Positions 49,125 to 59,151 of a stretch of 64,000 nt of DNA are shown piece by piece; positions within the stretch are counted from its first letter, which is position 1, and the number at the start of each line of letters is the position of its first letter. A model generated the notes under the pieces. It worked only from the letters and a program-made list of their open reading frames with translations. It made no database searches and was not told the DNA's origin. The stretch comes from Orychophragmus violaceus (Eukaryota > Streptophyta > Magnoliopsida > Brassicales > Brassicaceae), in the NCBI GenBank assembly GCA_030180135.1, contig CM058236.1, positions 63,019,728 to 63,083,727 on the forward strand, in the 5' to 3' direction. Position numbers and translations under genes: made by a program.

Positions 49125-51170
49125 GTGCACAAGTCAAAAGTCCTACATACTACAAACTCTACGTTCAAACACTCACAACGCGAAGCTACACCGACAGCCT
49201 AACGTCCGAACTTGCCCTCTAGCCCGTATATGACTTTCTGCTAGACAAAAAGGTATAATGAGTAACCCAGAGTTTCCCTGTGAGTTCAGGACCCCCTAAC
49301 ATGCATTATTCGTGCCCAATCCAATCCCATAGCAGAAACACAATGCATCAATCACCTCGCAGGCATCAACATGCAACAACAATATCAAAGATGTGGACAA
49401 TGCGGAAGCATATAAACAAAAATGCATAACATGATTCCAATCATGAATGCTTAACACGTCTAGACTCTCTAGACTCCTCAATCTCAACACATGCGAAGGC
49501 CTTTTAGTGCACCGGATACTCATCGCACCTTATTCACCACAAAGGATCATAAGCCGAGCATTATAACCAGTTATTGGGACCTCTATTCCTTGAGATTGTG
49601 TCATCAAACGATGCTCGGTCAAGGGAGAGACCCAAGTACCGTCCGAGCCTTTGTTATCTATCTCTGGGCAACAACCACAATGGGAGCACCAACTACACCA
49701 ATTCTAGAAAAGTCTCAAAAGTTCTAGAATCCAACAACTAGGACTCACACACATGGCCGACGCCAACTAGAGAAATACAACACATGCTCTAGAACAAACA
49801 ACTTGTATGGGGTGTCCAAAGACCACACACAACCATATTCGACACAGAACTCAAGTAACTTAAACTGCATGATAACCACACATGCATCTAAGTACTTTCA
49901 AAATCGTTTTATGGTGTAGGGTCATGCTAAAGATCGAAAGATCACGACAGCCACTGGAACCATCGAAAAAAGGGAGACTTACGTAGATCAAAGATTTCCC
50001 AAAGCTACCACAACCTCACCCATATGGGAAAACTCGTCTCTTTCACACATGCATGCAATCACTATCTCGATGAATCTAGCACATATTCAACGAGAAACAT
50101 GCATATACCAAATCAACACAATGATCATGCATGCAATCATATCAACAACTAAAGTAAGCCATATTTCCACAGTGATACTAGCTCACAGAATCAAAGGGTA
50201 TACATCTCAACATGCACATTCCTTAACCGAAATATCACCACAATCAAGCATGCATCAAACACCAAATCAAAACGGTAAGAACCTCAATCGAAGTATAGGT
50301 AAATCATACAAAACATGATTAAGGAGATACAAAATGCACAAATCTGTTAGTCCTAGCTACCGGAACTCACCATTCTTGGTTAGATCTCGGCTCGTCCTAC
50401 CTTTGGGATTCATCGGGGATCTAGGGAAAAAGATCATAAGTAAGAAAATGGATTAAGGTAAGGTTCAAATACTAAAGCTTATTAGATCTAAAGCTTACCG
50501 ACCATCATACATAAATCTGCATTTAAACGCCCATCGGATCCACTAACTGAACATCAAAACACCTTGGAACCACTCATGCTCGTACCATCTCTCTCTCTCT
50601 CGGGTTTTTATCACTTTCTCTCTCTAACCCTGATGTTCTCTCTCTCTATAAGTGGGTTGCAGACCAGAAAGAGAGAGAAATGGTTAAGAGGAGCTTAATA
50701 TTTATATATGGGCCGAAATGGCGTAACAACGACAAATGTTGATCATGCGGCCGATGGTGCATGCGTCACGACAAGTGGTGGTCTGATGGTTGATCAGACA
50801 TGCAGAGTGACACTTTACACCCCCTGGTCGTAACACTCTACCCTTCCATGCACCCCAACACTTAACCATCCTCAAAACACGACACTTAGTCCCTTTCATG
50901 CATGTCATCATTTATTAGCATGCTGGTCGCGACACCTCGTGACGTTTATGCGTGCTGACAGCTATTCTGTCCCTGGTCTGATCGTCCATTTCCTTCCTTT
51001 CCACGCCCAACCATTTTTCTGTCCGTGCCAAATGACATGATGCATCCGACTCGACCATACTTGGATATCTTGCAATCCTTTTAAGTCTTTTCACATTCTG
51101 CTTCGAACAATCTTTATATTTTTTCCTTTCTTTAACACTTTCAAGTGATTCCCCATGCATCATTATGAAA
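49125..51170 (-). mobile_element. Repeat C, copy 3, second part
   Basis: Resumes after the Athila insertion and follows copy 1 collinearly (49130-50700 with 5995-6602 and 16060-17050; 50700-51090 with 17050-17475). It is the uninterrupted reference for the site where T inserted (around 49700-49720). Noncoding; CT-rich near 50585-50650. The outer end is not clear. Confidence 0.68.
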
Positions 51171-52396
51171 CTTTGGATTTTCGGCTGTTACTAGGCCCTC
51201 TTCGGTCTTTTACACCATCTTCATTTCCGCTCGAGGAAACGTAATTCCTTTCGGCCAAAGTGTTTATTTTGGTCTCTTCATGTGGAAACACCAATGCAAA
51301 GTCAATTCCTAACTCATCATATATTCGAATAATATAAACACTAAAAAATTTTTTAATCAAATTAAGAATATATCAATTGAAATTGGTTAATCCATATTTT
51401 AATTCGTATTCCAATTGGAAAAATTTATTTTAATATTATTATAATTAAAACTGGATAATCTATTTTAATTTTCTAAATATAAATTTTTATATTTATTTTA
51501 TAGATCAAAATTTAACTAAAATTATCCTATAATAATCTTAATAATAAAAATGAATTTACTTTAAAATATTTTGAATATATTTCAAATAAAATCATAAATT
51601 ATTGAATACTTAGTATAACCGATACACTAGTTTAATTTAACAAGATAAATATACTATTAATAAATAGTTAAAATATCAAATAAATACAATAGCACAAAGT
51701 GTAAAATAATACATGCCTAAAAGTTAGTTTCAAATATAGTCTTTTATTTAAAGAGTATGGATGGAAGTTGTTTTGTCAAGTGATGTTTTGTCTAATGTTT
51801 ATAGTATTTTTAATTGACTTTGATATACTAACTTGTATGTATTCTATCTTTTTGTCAATTTATATTTATTCTATAAAATCATATATTTTGAAACAATACA
51901 TATGATTCAAAATAAAATTGTTGAAATTTCACAAAACTATATATAATTTTATGTTAAAACTACAATATTTTTTATATATTTTTACAATTACTAATATACA
52001 TACATTAATACCTTAATAGACATAATTGATGCCATATAATTAGATAAAAATATAATTAAAAACATATACATAATGTTGCAAAACCTAGTAAATGTTGAAA
52101 CTTCATTAGTTCAAACTATAAAATTAAAGTCAAAATATACTAAAGACCGTGACATCATTTACATGTAACAAAGAACTAATAGTAAACATGTCAATAAAAT
52201 GAAAAGAAAAACCTCGACCTTGTTGGTATCAATATTTTCCCAAGAGGTTTCAACACTTCCAGACTTCCAGTGAATACCTACAAGAGGTCATGTCAAAGTG
52301 CCCAACAAGATTTGTAGCCCCTCCTCAAAGCGCCTATCTCTAATTGGCAAATTGAGAGTAACCGAGCATGCATTTGTATGTCTATTTGTTTGGTGA
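51171..52396. other. AT-rich intergenic DNA
   Basis: No gene or recognisable element. Long A/T runs, no conserved frame, no structured repeat. A direct repeat of about 45 bp (AGAGGTTTCAACACTTCCAG and following) at about 52242-52287 recurs at 53894-53938, on the other side of the retroposon. Confidence 0.5.
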
Positions 52397-52413
52397 GAGC
52401 AGTGTGTGTTTTT

Positions 52414-53710
52414 TTTTAGAAGCCCTAGAAGACTCTCCCAGGCACGAACTACGAGGCTCCGCACACCGAAATGAAGCTCCTCCTCCGGCGTTTCTCCGGT
52501 GTTGCAGCCTCCACCTGAGTTGCGACTCATCTCCCTTCCGCCGGTGCGTCTCTCCCTAGCGAGATCCTTTTTCCGGCCGAGCCGATGATTCTCTCGAGTT
52601 TTGCGATGTTTGTCTCTGCGCTTCCACCTCCGCCTTTCGTTCCGACAATCTCGCCGGATCTGCTCAAGCTCCGTCAGTCCCGCCTGAACCCGCGCCAACC
52701 TCCTGAACCACCAACTCCACCAGATCCGCAGCCCCGAACCCCAGTTCCGCCGTCTGTCCCTGTTGCATCTGCCATGTTCGTCTTCACGCCCTCACCCTCC
52801 GCGCTGACGATTAGCCCAGTCATGCGCAAGATTTTCTCTTTCCTCCGGTGGCTGCTCCGATCTGCTTCTCCAAACATTCGTCAGCCTCCATATCCTCCGG
52901 ATCCGCCGGAGCCTCCGGATCGAGCATCTCTTATCGCTGCTAAGCTGTATATCAGCCTCTTTGTCCGCCCTGTCGGAATCGTTTCTCGCCTTAGGGTGTG
53001 GCTCTCCAACGACGCTCTCACCATACCGGAGACCTCTTCCTCTCCCGCCGGTGATGATCTTCTGTGGGCCGGGCCCAACAACTGTATCCATATGTCATGT
53101 CTCCAAACTTTATGGGCCTGGCCCATCATGCTTTATGGGGTACTTTTCTCATCCGAATTTAATGGGATTAGCTCATGTCCCAGCTTTAACGTTTCTGTTC
53201 TTAAGCTGGATGTGGGTAATCTATCGGCATTGATGAGATATGCTCAACTTTCCTCTTTTTTTAAGGAGAGATCTATTTCACTTTCCTCCCTTTTCAGGGA
53301 GAGATCTTATCCATCTTCCTCCCTGTTTAGGGAGAGAACTGTTTCATTTAATCTTCTTTTTTTGGAAGAGGATCCAATCTGTGCTTTTTTAGCGAGAACA
53401 TCTCTCAACTATCTCGCCATATTGTCATCTTGTGTATCGGTTCTTCTGAAGCCTAAAGATGCAATAGATTTCGTCGTTTGGACGTTATTCTTTGGTGAAA
53501 GTTGGTCTTCAAAGTCACAAGTAGAAGTGACCATCTCATTGATGTATTTGAACCTTGGCTCAGATTTGCTGTCTAACTATCTTAGTGTTTTATGCTTTTT
53601 AATGTCTGTCTTTGTGCAATCTTATTGTATTTGTCTCAGAGGATGTATAATTCCCTCTCTTTGTATCAAGCAAATTTAAGTTAATGAAAAGGTTGTGACA
53701 AAAAAAAAAA
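52414..53710 (+). mobile_element. LINE-derived retroposon with poly-A tail and 17-bp target duplication
   Basis: The 17-bp GAGCAGTGTGTGTTTTT occurs at 52397-52413 and 53711-53727 and brackets 1.3 kb that ends in an A-run after GTTAATGAAAAGGTTGTGAC. Long variable duplication plus A-tail is the mark of target-primed reverse transcription. There is no reverse transcriptase, so it is non-autonomous. The proline-rich 5' part and the 3' tail recall Brassicaceae LINE ends, which is inference. Confidence 0.85.
52585..53679 (+). CDS. Hypothetical 364-codon frame inside the retroposon
   Basis: ATG at 52585, stop at 53677-53679, uninterrupted. The N-terminal third is proline-rich (PPEPPTPPDPQPRTPVPPS; later YPPDPPEPPDRAS). 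The middle is unremarkable. Residues about 227-260 repeat a unit of the type SSFKERSISLSSLFRERS three to four times. No known domain recognised. The frame covers nearly the whole element, which is unusual for a non-autonomous retroposon, but it could have stayed open by chance because of its composition. Confidence 0.3.
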   Translation: MILSSFAMFVSALPPPPFVPTISPDLLKLRQSRLNPRQPPEPPTPPDPQPRTPVPPSVPVASAMFVFTPSPSALTISPVMRKIFSFLRWLLRSASPNIRQPPYPPDPPEPPDRASLIAAKLYISLFVRPVGIVSRLRVWLSNDALTIPETSSSPAGDDLLWAGPNNCIHMSCLQTLWAWPIMLYGVLFSSEFNGISSCPSFNVSVLKLDVGNLSALMRYAQLSSFFKERSISLSSLFRERSYPSSSLFRERTVSFNLLFLEEDPICAFLARTSLNYLAILSSCVSVLLKPKDAIDFVVWTLFFGESWSSKSQVEVTISLMYLNLGSDLLSNYLSVLCFLMSVFVQSYCICLRGCIIPSLCIKQI

Positions 53711-53727
53711 GAGCAGTGTGTGTTTTT

Positions 53728-54253
53728 GAATTCTCACCATGTCTTCATGCATTTTTTTATCTCGTGGTGAACTGCCGCATAGAACACATATCGAACAATG
53801 AAAGTTCGAGTGCGATCCATAGTTCTTCCCGTGGTGATTTTGATAGTTGTACTCCATTGCTCTAAAAATTGAAATTGTTGGATATTTTTTACAAGAGGTT
53901 TCAACACTTCCAGTGAATATCTACCTACAACCTACAAGAGAAAAAGAGATGATTTATTGTTTCAAATGGTGCAGTAAAAAGGATATATGAGATATCAGTC
54001 CCCGCGTGGCAGATCCAAAATTTTAATTGGGGTCATCAATTTTCTTCAAATACAAAAAAAATATATATATATATATATGAGTCACCGAATAGTCCCTAAC
54101 TTAGATTTATGGGTTCATTGGTATATTTTACACCATATATATACACTATAATCATTTAGTAAACATGGTTTAAGATTTTCTGATATTTTAGATCATTTTC
54201 AATGGTAGGTTCTCATGAGGATCATTTATTAAGAAATTGTCTTAGTAAAATAT
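53728..54253. other. Intergenic DNA, nothing recognised
   Basis: AT-rich, no gene. It contains the second copy of the AGAGGTTTCAACACTTCC direct repeat (about 53894) and an AT microsatellite near 54060-54078. Confidence 0.5.
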
Positions 54254-54255
54254 TA

Positions 54256-54497
54256 CTCCCTCCGTTTCATATTAAGTGTCGTTTTAAGGCTAAATTTTTG
54301 TTTCAAAATAAGTGTCGTTTTACATTTTCAATGTAAATTTTTAAATACATTCTCAATTTTATCCTTGTCCTTTAGCTTATTAATGAGTGTGAACACATTA
54401 TATACTGTAATTAATTAAGGGTAAAACAGAAAATTTAATTGTTTTCTTAATATGTGTGAAAAATGCTAGAACGACACTCTTTGTGAAACGGAGGGAG
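54256..54497. mobile_element. Stowaway-type MITE
   Basis: 242 bp with terminal inverted repeats CTCCCTCCGTTTCA / TGAAACGGAGGGAG and flanking TA dinucleotides (54254-54255 and 54498-54499), the classic Tc1/mariner (Stowaway) pattern. Internal AAGTGTCGTTTT repeats. Noncoding. Confidence 0.92.
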
Positions 54498-54639
54498 TAT
54501 TATATATTATTTTATTATTTCTTTAATAGGAAACTTTGATAAGAACTTACCATTGGCGAGATGCTTTTATAAGTGTCAACTGACCCCATTATCTATCAAA
54601 TAGGTTTGCTCATGTTCACGTTGATACCATTCTATCCCT

Positions 54640-54890
54640 AATAGATAAACACTCCTTTATCAACAACCAAGTATAGAAAGTGTCTTTTTGGAATCCCATG
54701 AGAGAACCAGAATGCTATGTGACATGTGATCTTTACCAAAACTACTCTTATCTTCACTTCCATTCTCAACGTAATGCAATTTTTTTGTTCTATGACCATG
54801 ATCATTGTGAAATTCGCACCACTTATATGTGTCGCAATTTTCCCAAGCATCATCATTTTTGGCGGCCATCTTACGCTGGACATTCAATTT
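54640..54890 (-). pseudogene. Fragment of Ty3/gypsy gag
   Basis: The minus strand encodes KWCEFHNDHGHRT, a typical gypsy gag motif, followed in a shifted frame by CITLRMEV. It is small, frameshifted and isolated. The remainder of the 148-codon frame is unrelated sequence at the edge of the hAT element. Confidence 0.6.
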
Positions 54891-54907
54891 AATACATTTA
54901 ATACACC

Positions 54908-56965
54908 TAGCCCTTGGCATAAAAACCAGAATCGAAGAACCGAACCAGATCCGACCCAAGAAACCCCGGTTTAGTTCGGTTCCGGTTCTCGTATATTTAC
55001 CCGATGGATCCTGAAACATTAGAACTGCGGGTTCCAGTTCGGTTTCGGTTCTTACCATGAACTGTGTTAAAGAACCGAAATAACCAAAGGTAATTGATAT
55101 ATGCACATATTTTTAGGGTTTCATAAGTGGATATCGAGAAGTCGATATTTCCTCTTCTCCAAAGTGAAACTTTCTTAAATCTTATTAGCTATCCTATCTC
55201 AGATTTCTAAACTAACTATCAAACTTGGAATCTCAGTCGCACCGCCGCGGTAGCATGTCTTCGACGGTTGCATCATCTGCTACCTCCAGAATATGATTGG
55301 AGTATGAGGTATGTTGTATGTTTCTTCTCCATCGGTCTTTCTCGTCAATTCAATTTTAAATTTGTTTATTCTCTACTTCTGTTTTCTCTATGGATTGATC
55401 TTATCTTCTTTTCCGAATTTTTGATTGATTTTGTTTTTAGATTCAAAAAAAGAGGTGAATTTTGATATCTTAGATAGGTAGATTTATCTATGCTAATTAT
55501 TTTGACATAGTTACTAAGATAAATCGATTCCCGTAGCAAAGAGATGTTGTTATAATGTTTTATCTTCGCATTATTCTATTAGGCGGTGCTGTCTAGAGAA
55601 TCTTTTTGATGTAAATCGATAGTGTAGTGATCTTGATTGAGAAGAAGATGATATTATTGTAGTTTACAGAGATTGTAGGAGAAGCTCTGTTATAAAATTC
55701 TGGTTTTTCAACGACTACAAAGATTTTAGGAGATGATATTATTGTAGACTCGTAGTCTACAGAGATTAGAAGAGATGATTTTTCTTTTGTCCTTTGCGAT
55801 GATTAGTTGATTACAATATATGTCTTAAATTATGTATTGCAGATGGCTTCCACTCCAAGTGCAACAAACATGGAAGTTGATGAAGAAGCAAATGTTGATG
55901 ATATGCTAGATGAAGAAAATGATGAAGTAGGATCTCCATCTCAAACTCGTAGTCCAAATTATAGTAAAGAGAAAAGGAAAGCTAGTAAGAAAACATGTTC
56001 TAAGAAGGGAAACAATAAAACAACATCCAATGTGTGGAGTCATTTTACACGCACAAAGGATGACTATGACAAATGTAACTGTAACTACTGTGGAAAGAGA
56101 ATGGGTTGTGCATCATCATCCGGCACCTCCAATCTGAGAAAGCATATAATTTTTTCATGCATGAAGTATAAGGCTTGGGTAGCAGCTAATGAATATTCTC
56201 ATTCTCAACAGGTCTCTTTTATTCTAAACGAGTGATTATAATATTATGGTTTTACCTTTATCATATAGTTTGATTTAAACAAATATTTACTCAATATTTC
56301 TGTTCTTCTCATATGTTCTAAATGAAGAAGAGGATGAGAGTAAAATTATGCAGGATTTATGAATATGTGTGGAGAGAAGCTAAGAATGAAATGTTAGTTC
56401 TAGGGGAGTTACCTCTGTCTTTCTTATAAGGTTTGGCTTGGAGGCATTCTTCAAAAAAATAAGCTTTATCTGCCTCACTCTAGAAGAACAGCAACTAGAG
56501 CATTGTGGGAATGTTTGTGAGAAAGAAAGCCGAAATGAAGAAAGTGTTGGGTGCCAATAAGCAGAGATTGTCCCTGACTACAAATATATGGATAGCTCCC
56601 AACACTAGATCAAGTTATATGGTAATCAATGTACACTTCATTGATTATAATTGGCAGTTAAAGAAGATGATCATCGGTTTCAAGAACATAAGTGATCACA
56701 AAGGATCAACCGTAGCTGTTGTTCTTCTACAGTGTTTAGAGGAGTGTAATATCAAGAAAATCTTTTGCATCACAGTGGATAATGCAACTGCTAATAGCAC
56801 TGCAATGAGGAGATTCAAGGATATATCCAGCCAAGTGGGAGCTGATTCACTAGTCCTTAGTGATGCATTTTTACATATACGGCGTGCTACCCATATTATC
56901 AACTTAACTGTGAAATATGTACTGAATTATATTGACAAGATTGTTCATACTATTCCTAATGGTGT
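54908..56965 (+). mobile_element. hAT-type DNA transposon, 5' part
   Basis: The left end is probably near TAGCCCTTGGCATAAAAACC, followed by many short AACCGAACC/GGTTCGGTT subterminal repeats (54915-55080), as in plant hAT elements. A transposase pseudogene follows. The element is cut at 56965 by Copia F; its right end must lie beyond the window. The 8-bp target duplication cannot be checked. Confidence 0.6.
55843..56965 (+). pseudogene. hAT transposase, decayed and truncated
   Basis: ATG at 55843, directly after an acceptor-like TTGCAG, so a 5' UTR intron is likely. Exon to about 56210: acidic N-terminus, basic stretch, then a BED zinc finger (VWSHFTR, CNYCGKRM, GTSNLRKHI). After a gap with stops and shifts (56340-56500, relics of ELPLSF and GLAWRH) the core continues: VRKKAEMKKVLGANKQRLSL, TTNIWIAP, FIDYNWQLKKMIIGF, TVDNATAN. 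The first catalytic aspartate position appears as N in TTNIW, whereas the TVDN aspartate remains. The C-terminal half, including the dimerisation domain, is lost at the Copia junction. Confidence 0.85.
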
Positions 56966-57600
56966 TGTTGGAATTATGTCCAGTAATCTCTGTACTGTCT
57001 CTAGAAAGTAAGAGTATGTCAATGATCAGACATAAGTCATATAATACTGGGGGTCATGATGGCTTGCTAGAGTCCGCTCATGATCTATAAGTCTTGGACT
57101 TATTGCCTTTATTATATGATCTCATATGGGTCACACGCCTAAGCTAACAGGAAACTATGAAGGAACGGTTCAGCAGAGGTACGGTAAAAGTGCTAGGCAT
57201 TTACTGTACTTAGAGAGATTAAAGGGCCTGATTAAATCTAAGGGATTTAATCAGACTGAGATTTGGGCCCAAAAGCCCATGAGAACTAGAAGGGGTTTTA
57301 ATGAATAAAACTTGACCTAGCTCTCTAATTTTCTCAGCCTTCTGCGCCTCTCTCTCTCTTCTTCTGCGCCTCCCACCTCCTTGGTCTAGCAGCCAACTTC
57401 CTGAAGTGTGCGTGTGTGAACCTTTGGAGGAGCTGTCTCTTGGCGGTTCTGCTGATCTCTGACTCATACCTCTCCATTCCGCTGCATAACAAGGTATTAG
57501 GTGAGATCTTTTATGATTCAGCAAGAGAACCTAGATCCAAGCATGTTTAGTAGGATCAATCAATGAGAAATTGAATCAGGATAAACTAAACAATCCTTCA
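56966..57600 (+). repeat. F 5' LTR
   Basis: 635 bp from TGTTGGAATTATG to CAATCCTTCA. It shares blocks with the E1 LTR (CATATAATACTGGG-like, GGGTCACACGCCTAAGC) but lacks the palindrome pair and the ATGATCATT hairpin. It contains a TATA-poor U3; the start site was not located. Confidence 0.9.
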
Positions 57601-57601
57601 G

Positions 57602-57613
57602 TGGTATCAGAGC
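57602..57613 (+). promoter_or_regulatory. F tRNA-Met primer binding site
   Basis: TGGTATCAGAGC, one base after the LTR end; perfect match to the standard site. Confidence 0.95.
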
Positions 57614-59151
57614 CATTGGTTCTGTTAGGATTTCTTGTTAGAATCTTGTTTAGGTTGTTTAGAAGTGTTTGAATCAATCTGTGCTTGAAATTGATAAGAA
57701 AACACTTAAGAAACAAAGAATTAAAACCTAAACCCTAATCGAAAATCGCATGTTCGTATGCGTCGGAGTGTGGTCGTAACGAGTCGCACACGTCCGGATC
57801 GGAGTGACGCACGGACCGATCGGTTTACCGGATCGAGTCGCGTGGTCGATCCGATCGCGAGAGATGGACGATCACGTCCGGCCTCTCTCGTCCCGTCCCG
57901 TCCCGACTGTCGACCCGATCGCGTCCCGCCTGCGGCTGTCCCGATCGTGTCTCCTCTCGGTCGCGTGAAGTTTGCGACTCGGTCGTGATCGGTTCACGTG
58001 ACCGATCGGTTGGTTCGGTTCGGTTTAAGATAATTAAAAAAAAATTGATCGTCACAGTTTAATAATTACAGACTTAATAATATTTATTAAGTCTGGTTAA
58101 ACCGTGATAAGAAATCCAAAGTCGTAAAATTGGATTTAGTGCCTAAACCAGTGGTTTTCTAATTTGATTTGGTTGGACCAAATAAATTGAGAAAATCCGG
58201 TTTAGTAAATAACCGGTTGACAATTATGGTCATCGTAGTAATTAATTTTGGTTAGACCAATTTTAATGAACCAGACCGGTTATGTCATTTAATTGGGCAA
58301 TTGGGTTATGTCTTGGACATAGACCAATTCTTGGGCCTTGGGCCAAGAAGTTAAAACAATTGGGCCAATTATTTGAGTCTTTTCTTCAGATTTAATTTAA
58401 AATTTATTTTATAATTAAAATTTGACTTTAAATTAATCAGTTTCCAAAATCTGAAATTAGAAAGTTTCTTAGAATAGAAGTTTCTAGATTTGCATGTTTT
58501 GGATATTTAGGAAATTTCTATAGTTAGAAAGTTTCCAATTTTAGGAAGTTTCCAATTTTAGAAAGTTTCCAAAATCAGTAGGTTTCCCAAAATGGAAAGT
58601 TTCCCAAAATAGTAATCTTCTATTTTGGGATGAATTTTAAGAAAACCTACAAACCTCAAATAATATCAAGTGTTGGATGTCTTGTCCAGATTATGTCAGC
58701 TGTTGAAGCCCATTCAATCGTACACACGGCCTTACAGTGTGAGGGTGTCTATCTTTTGCGTGGGTAAGACAGTTTGTGATTCATCAATGTCATTGGGAGT
58801 CCCAGACATTAGTGATTACATGACTGTATAGTCTGGTTTTCTTGACTAGGCCATCGGGAGTCCCGGGCCTTGAGACATTAGAGTGGATTGGGCCTCGGGC
58901 CCAGATTCACAACCAAGAGTTATATCACGGATATAATTAGCCGAGATAGGGCTTACCGATATAAGCTAAGGTTGGGTGACGGCCAGTGGCGCACTTTGAT
59001 CTTAGTTATATGTGGATCTTGGAATCATTATATTCTATTGAGGGTAACTGATGTTATTGAATATAATGCGTGATTAATCATATTAAATATAATGCCAGAT
59101 TAATCATATTGAACATATTAACTAAAATCCTTTTATCTTATATTTCAGCTA
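57614..59151 (+). other. F leader, long, with a CpG-rich block
   Basis: 1.5 kb between primer site and gag. 57755-58020 is GC-rich and dense in CpG (many GATCG, CCGATCG and CGTCCCG words), unlike everything around it; open frames there on both strands reflect composition. 58450-58620 repeats AGTTTCC/AAAGTTTCC words. 58660-59150 matches the E1 leader. It ends ATTTCAGCT before the gag ATG. Confidence 0.6.

Noticed and set aside
55268..55465. 65-codon hydrophobic frame before the hAT transposase
   Set aside because: Lies in the probable 5' UTR intron and has no ATG-proximal support or homology that I can see.
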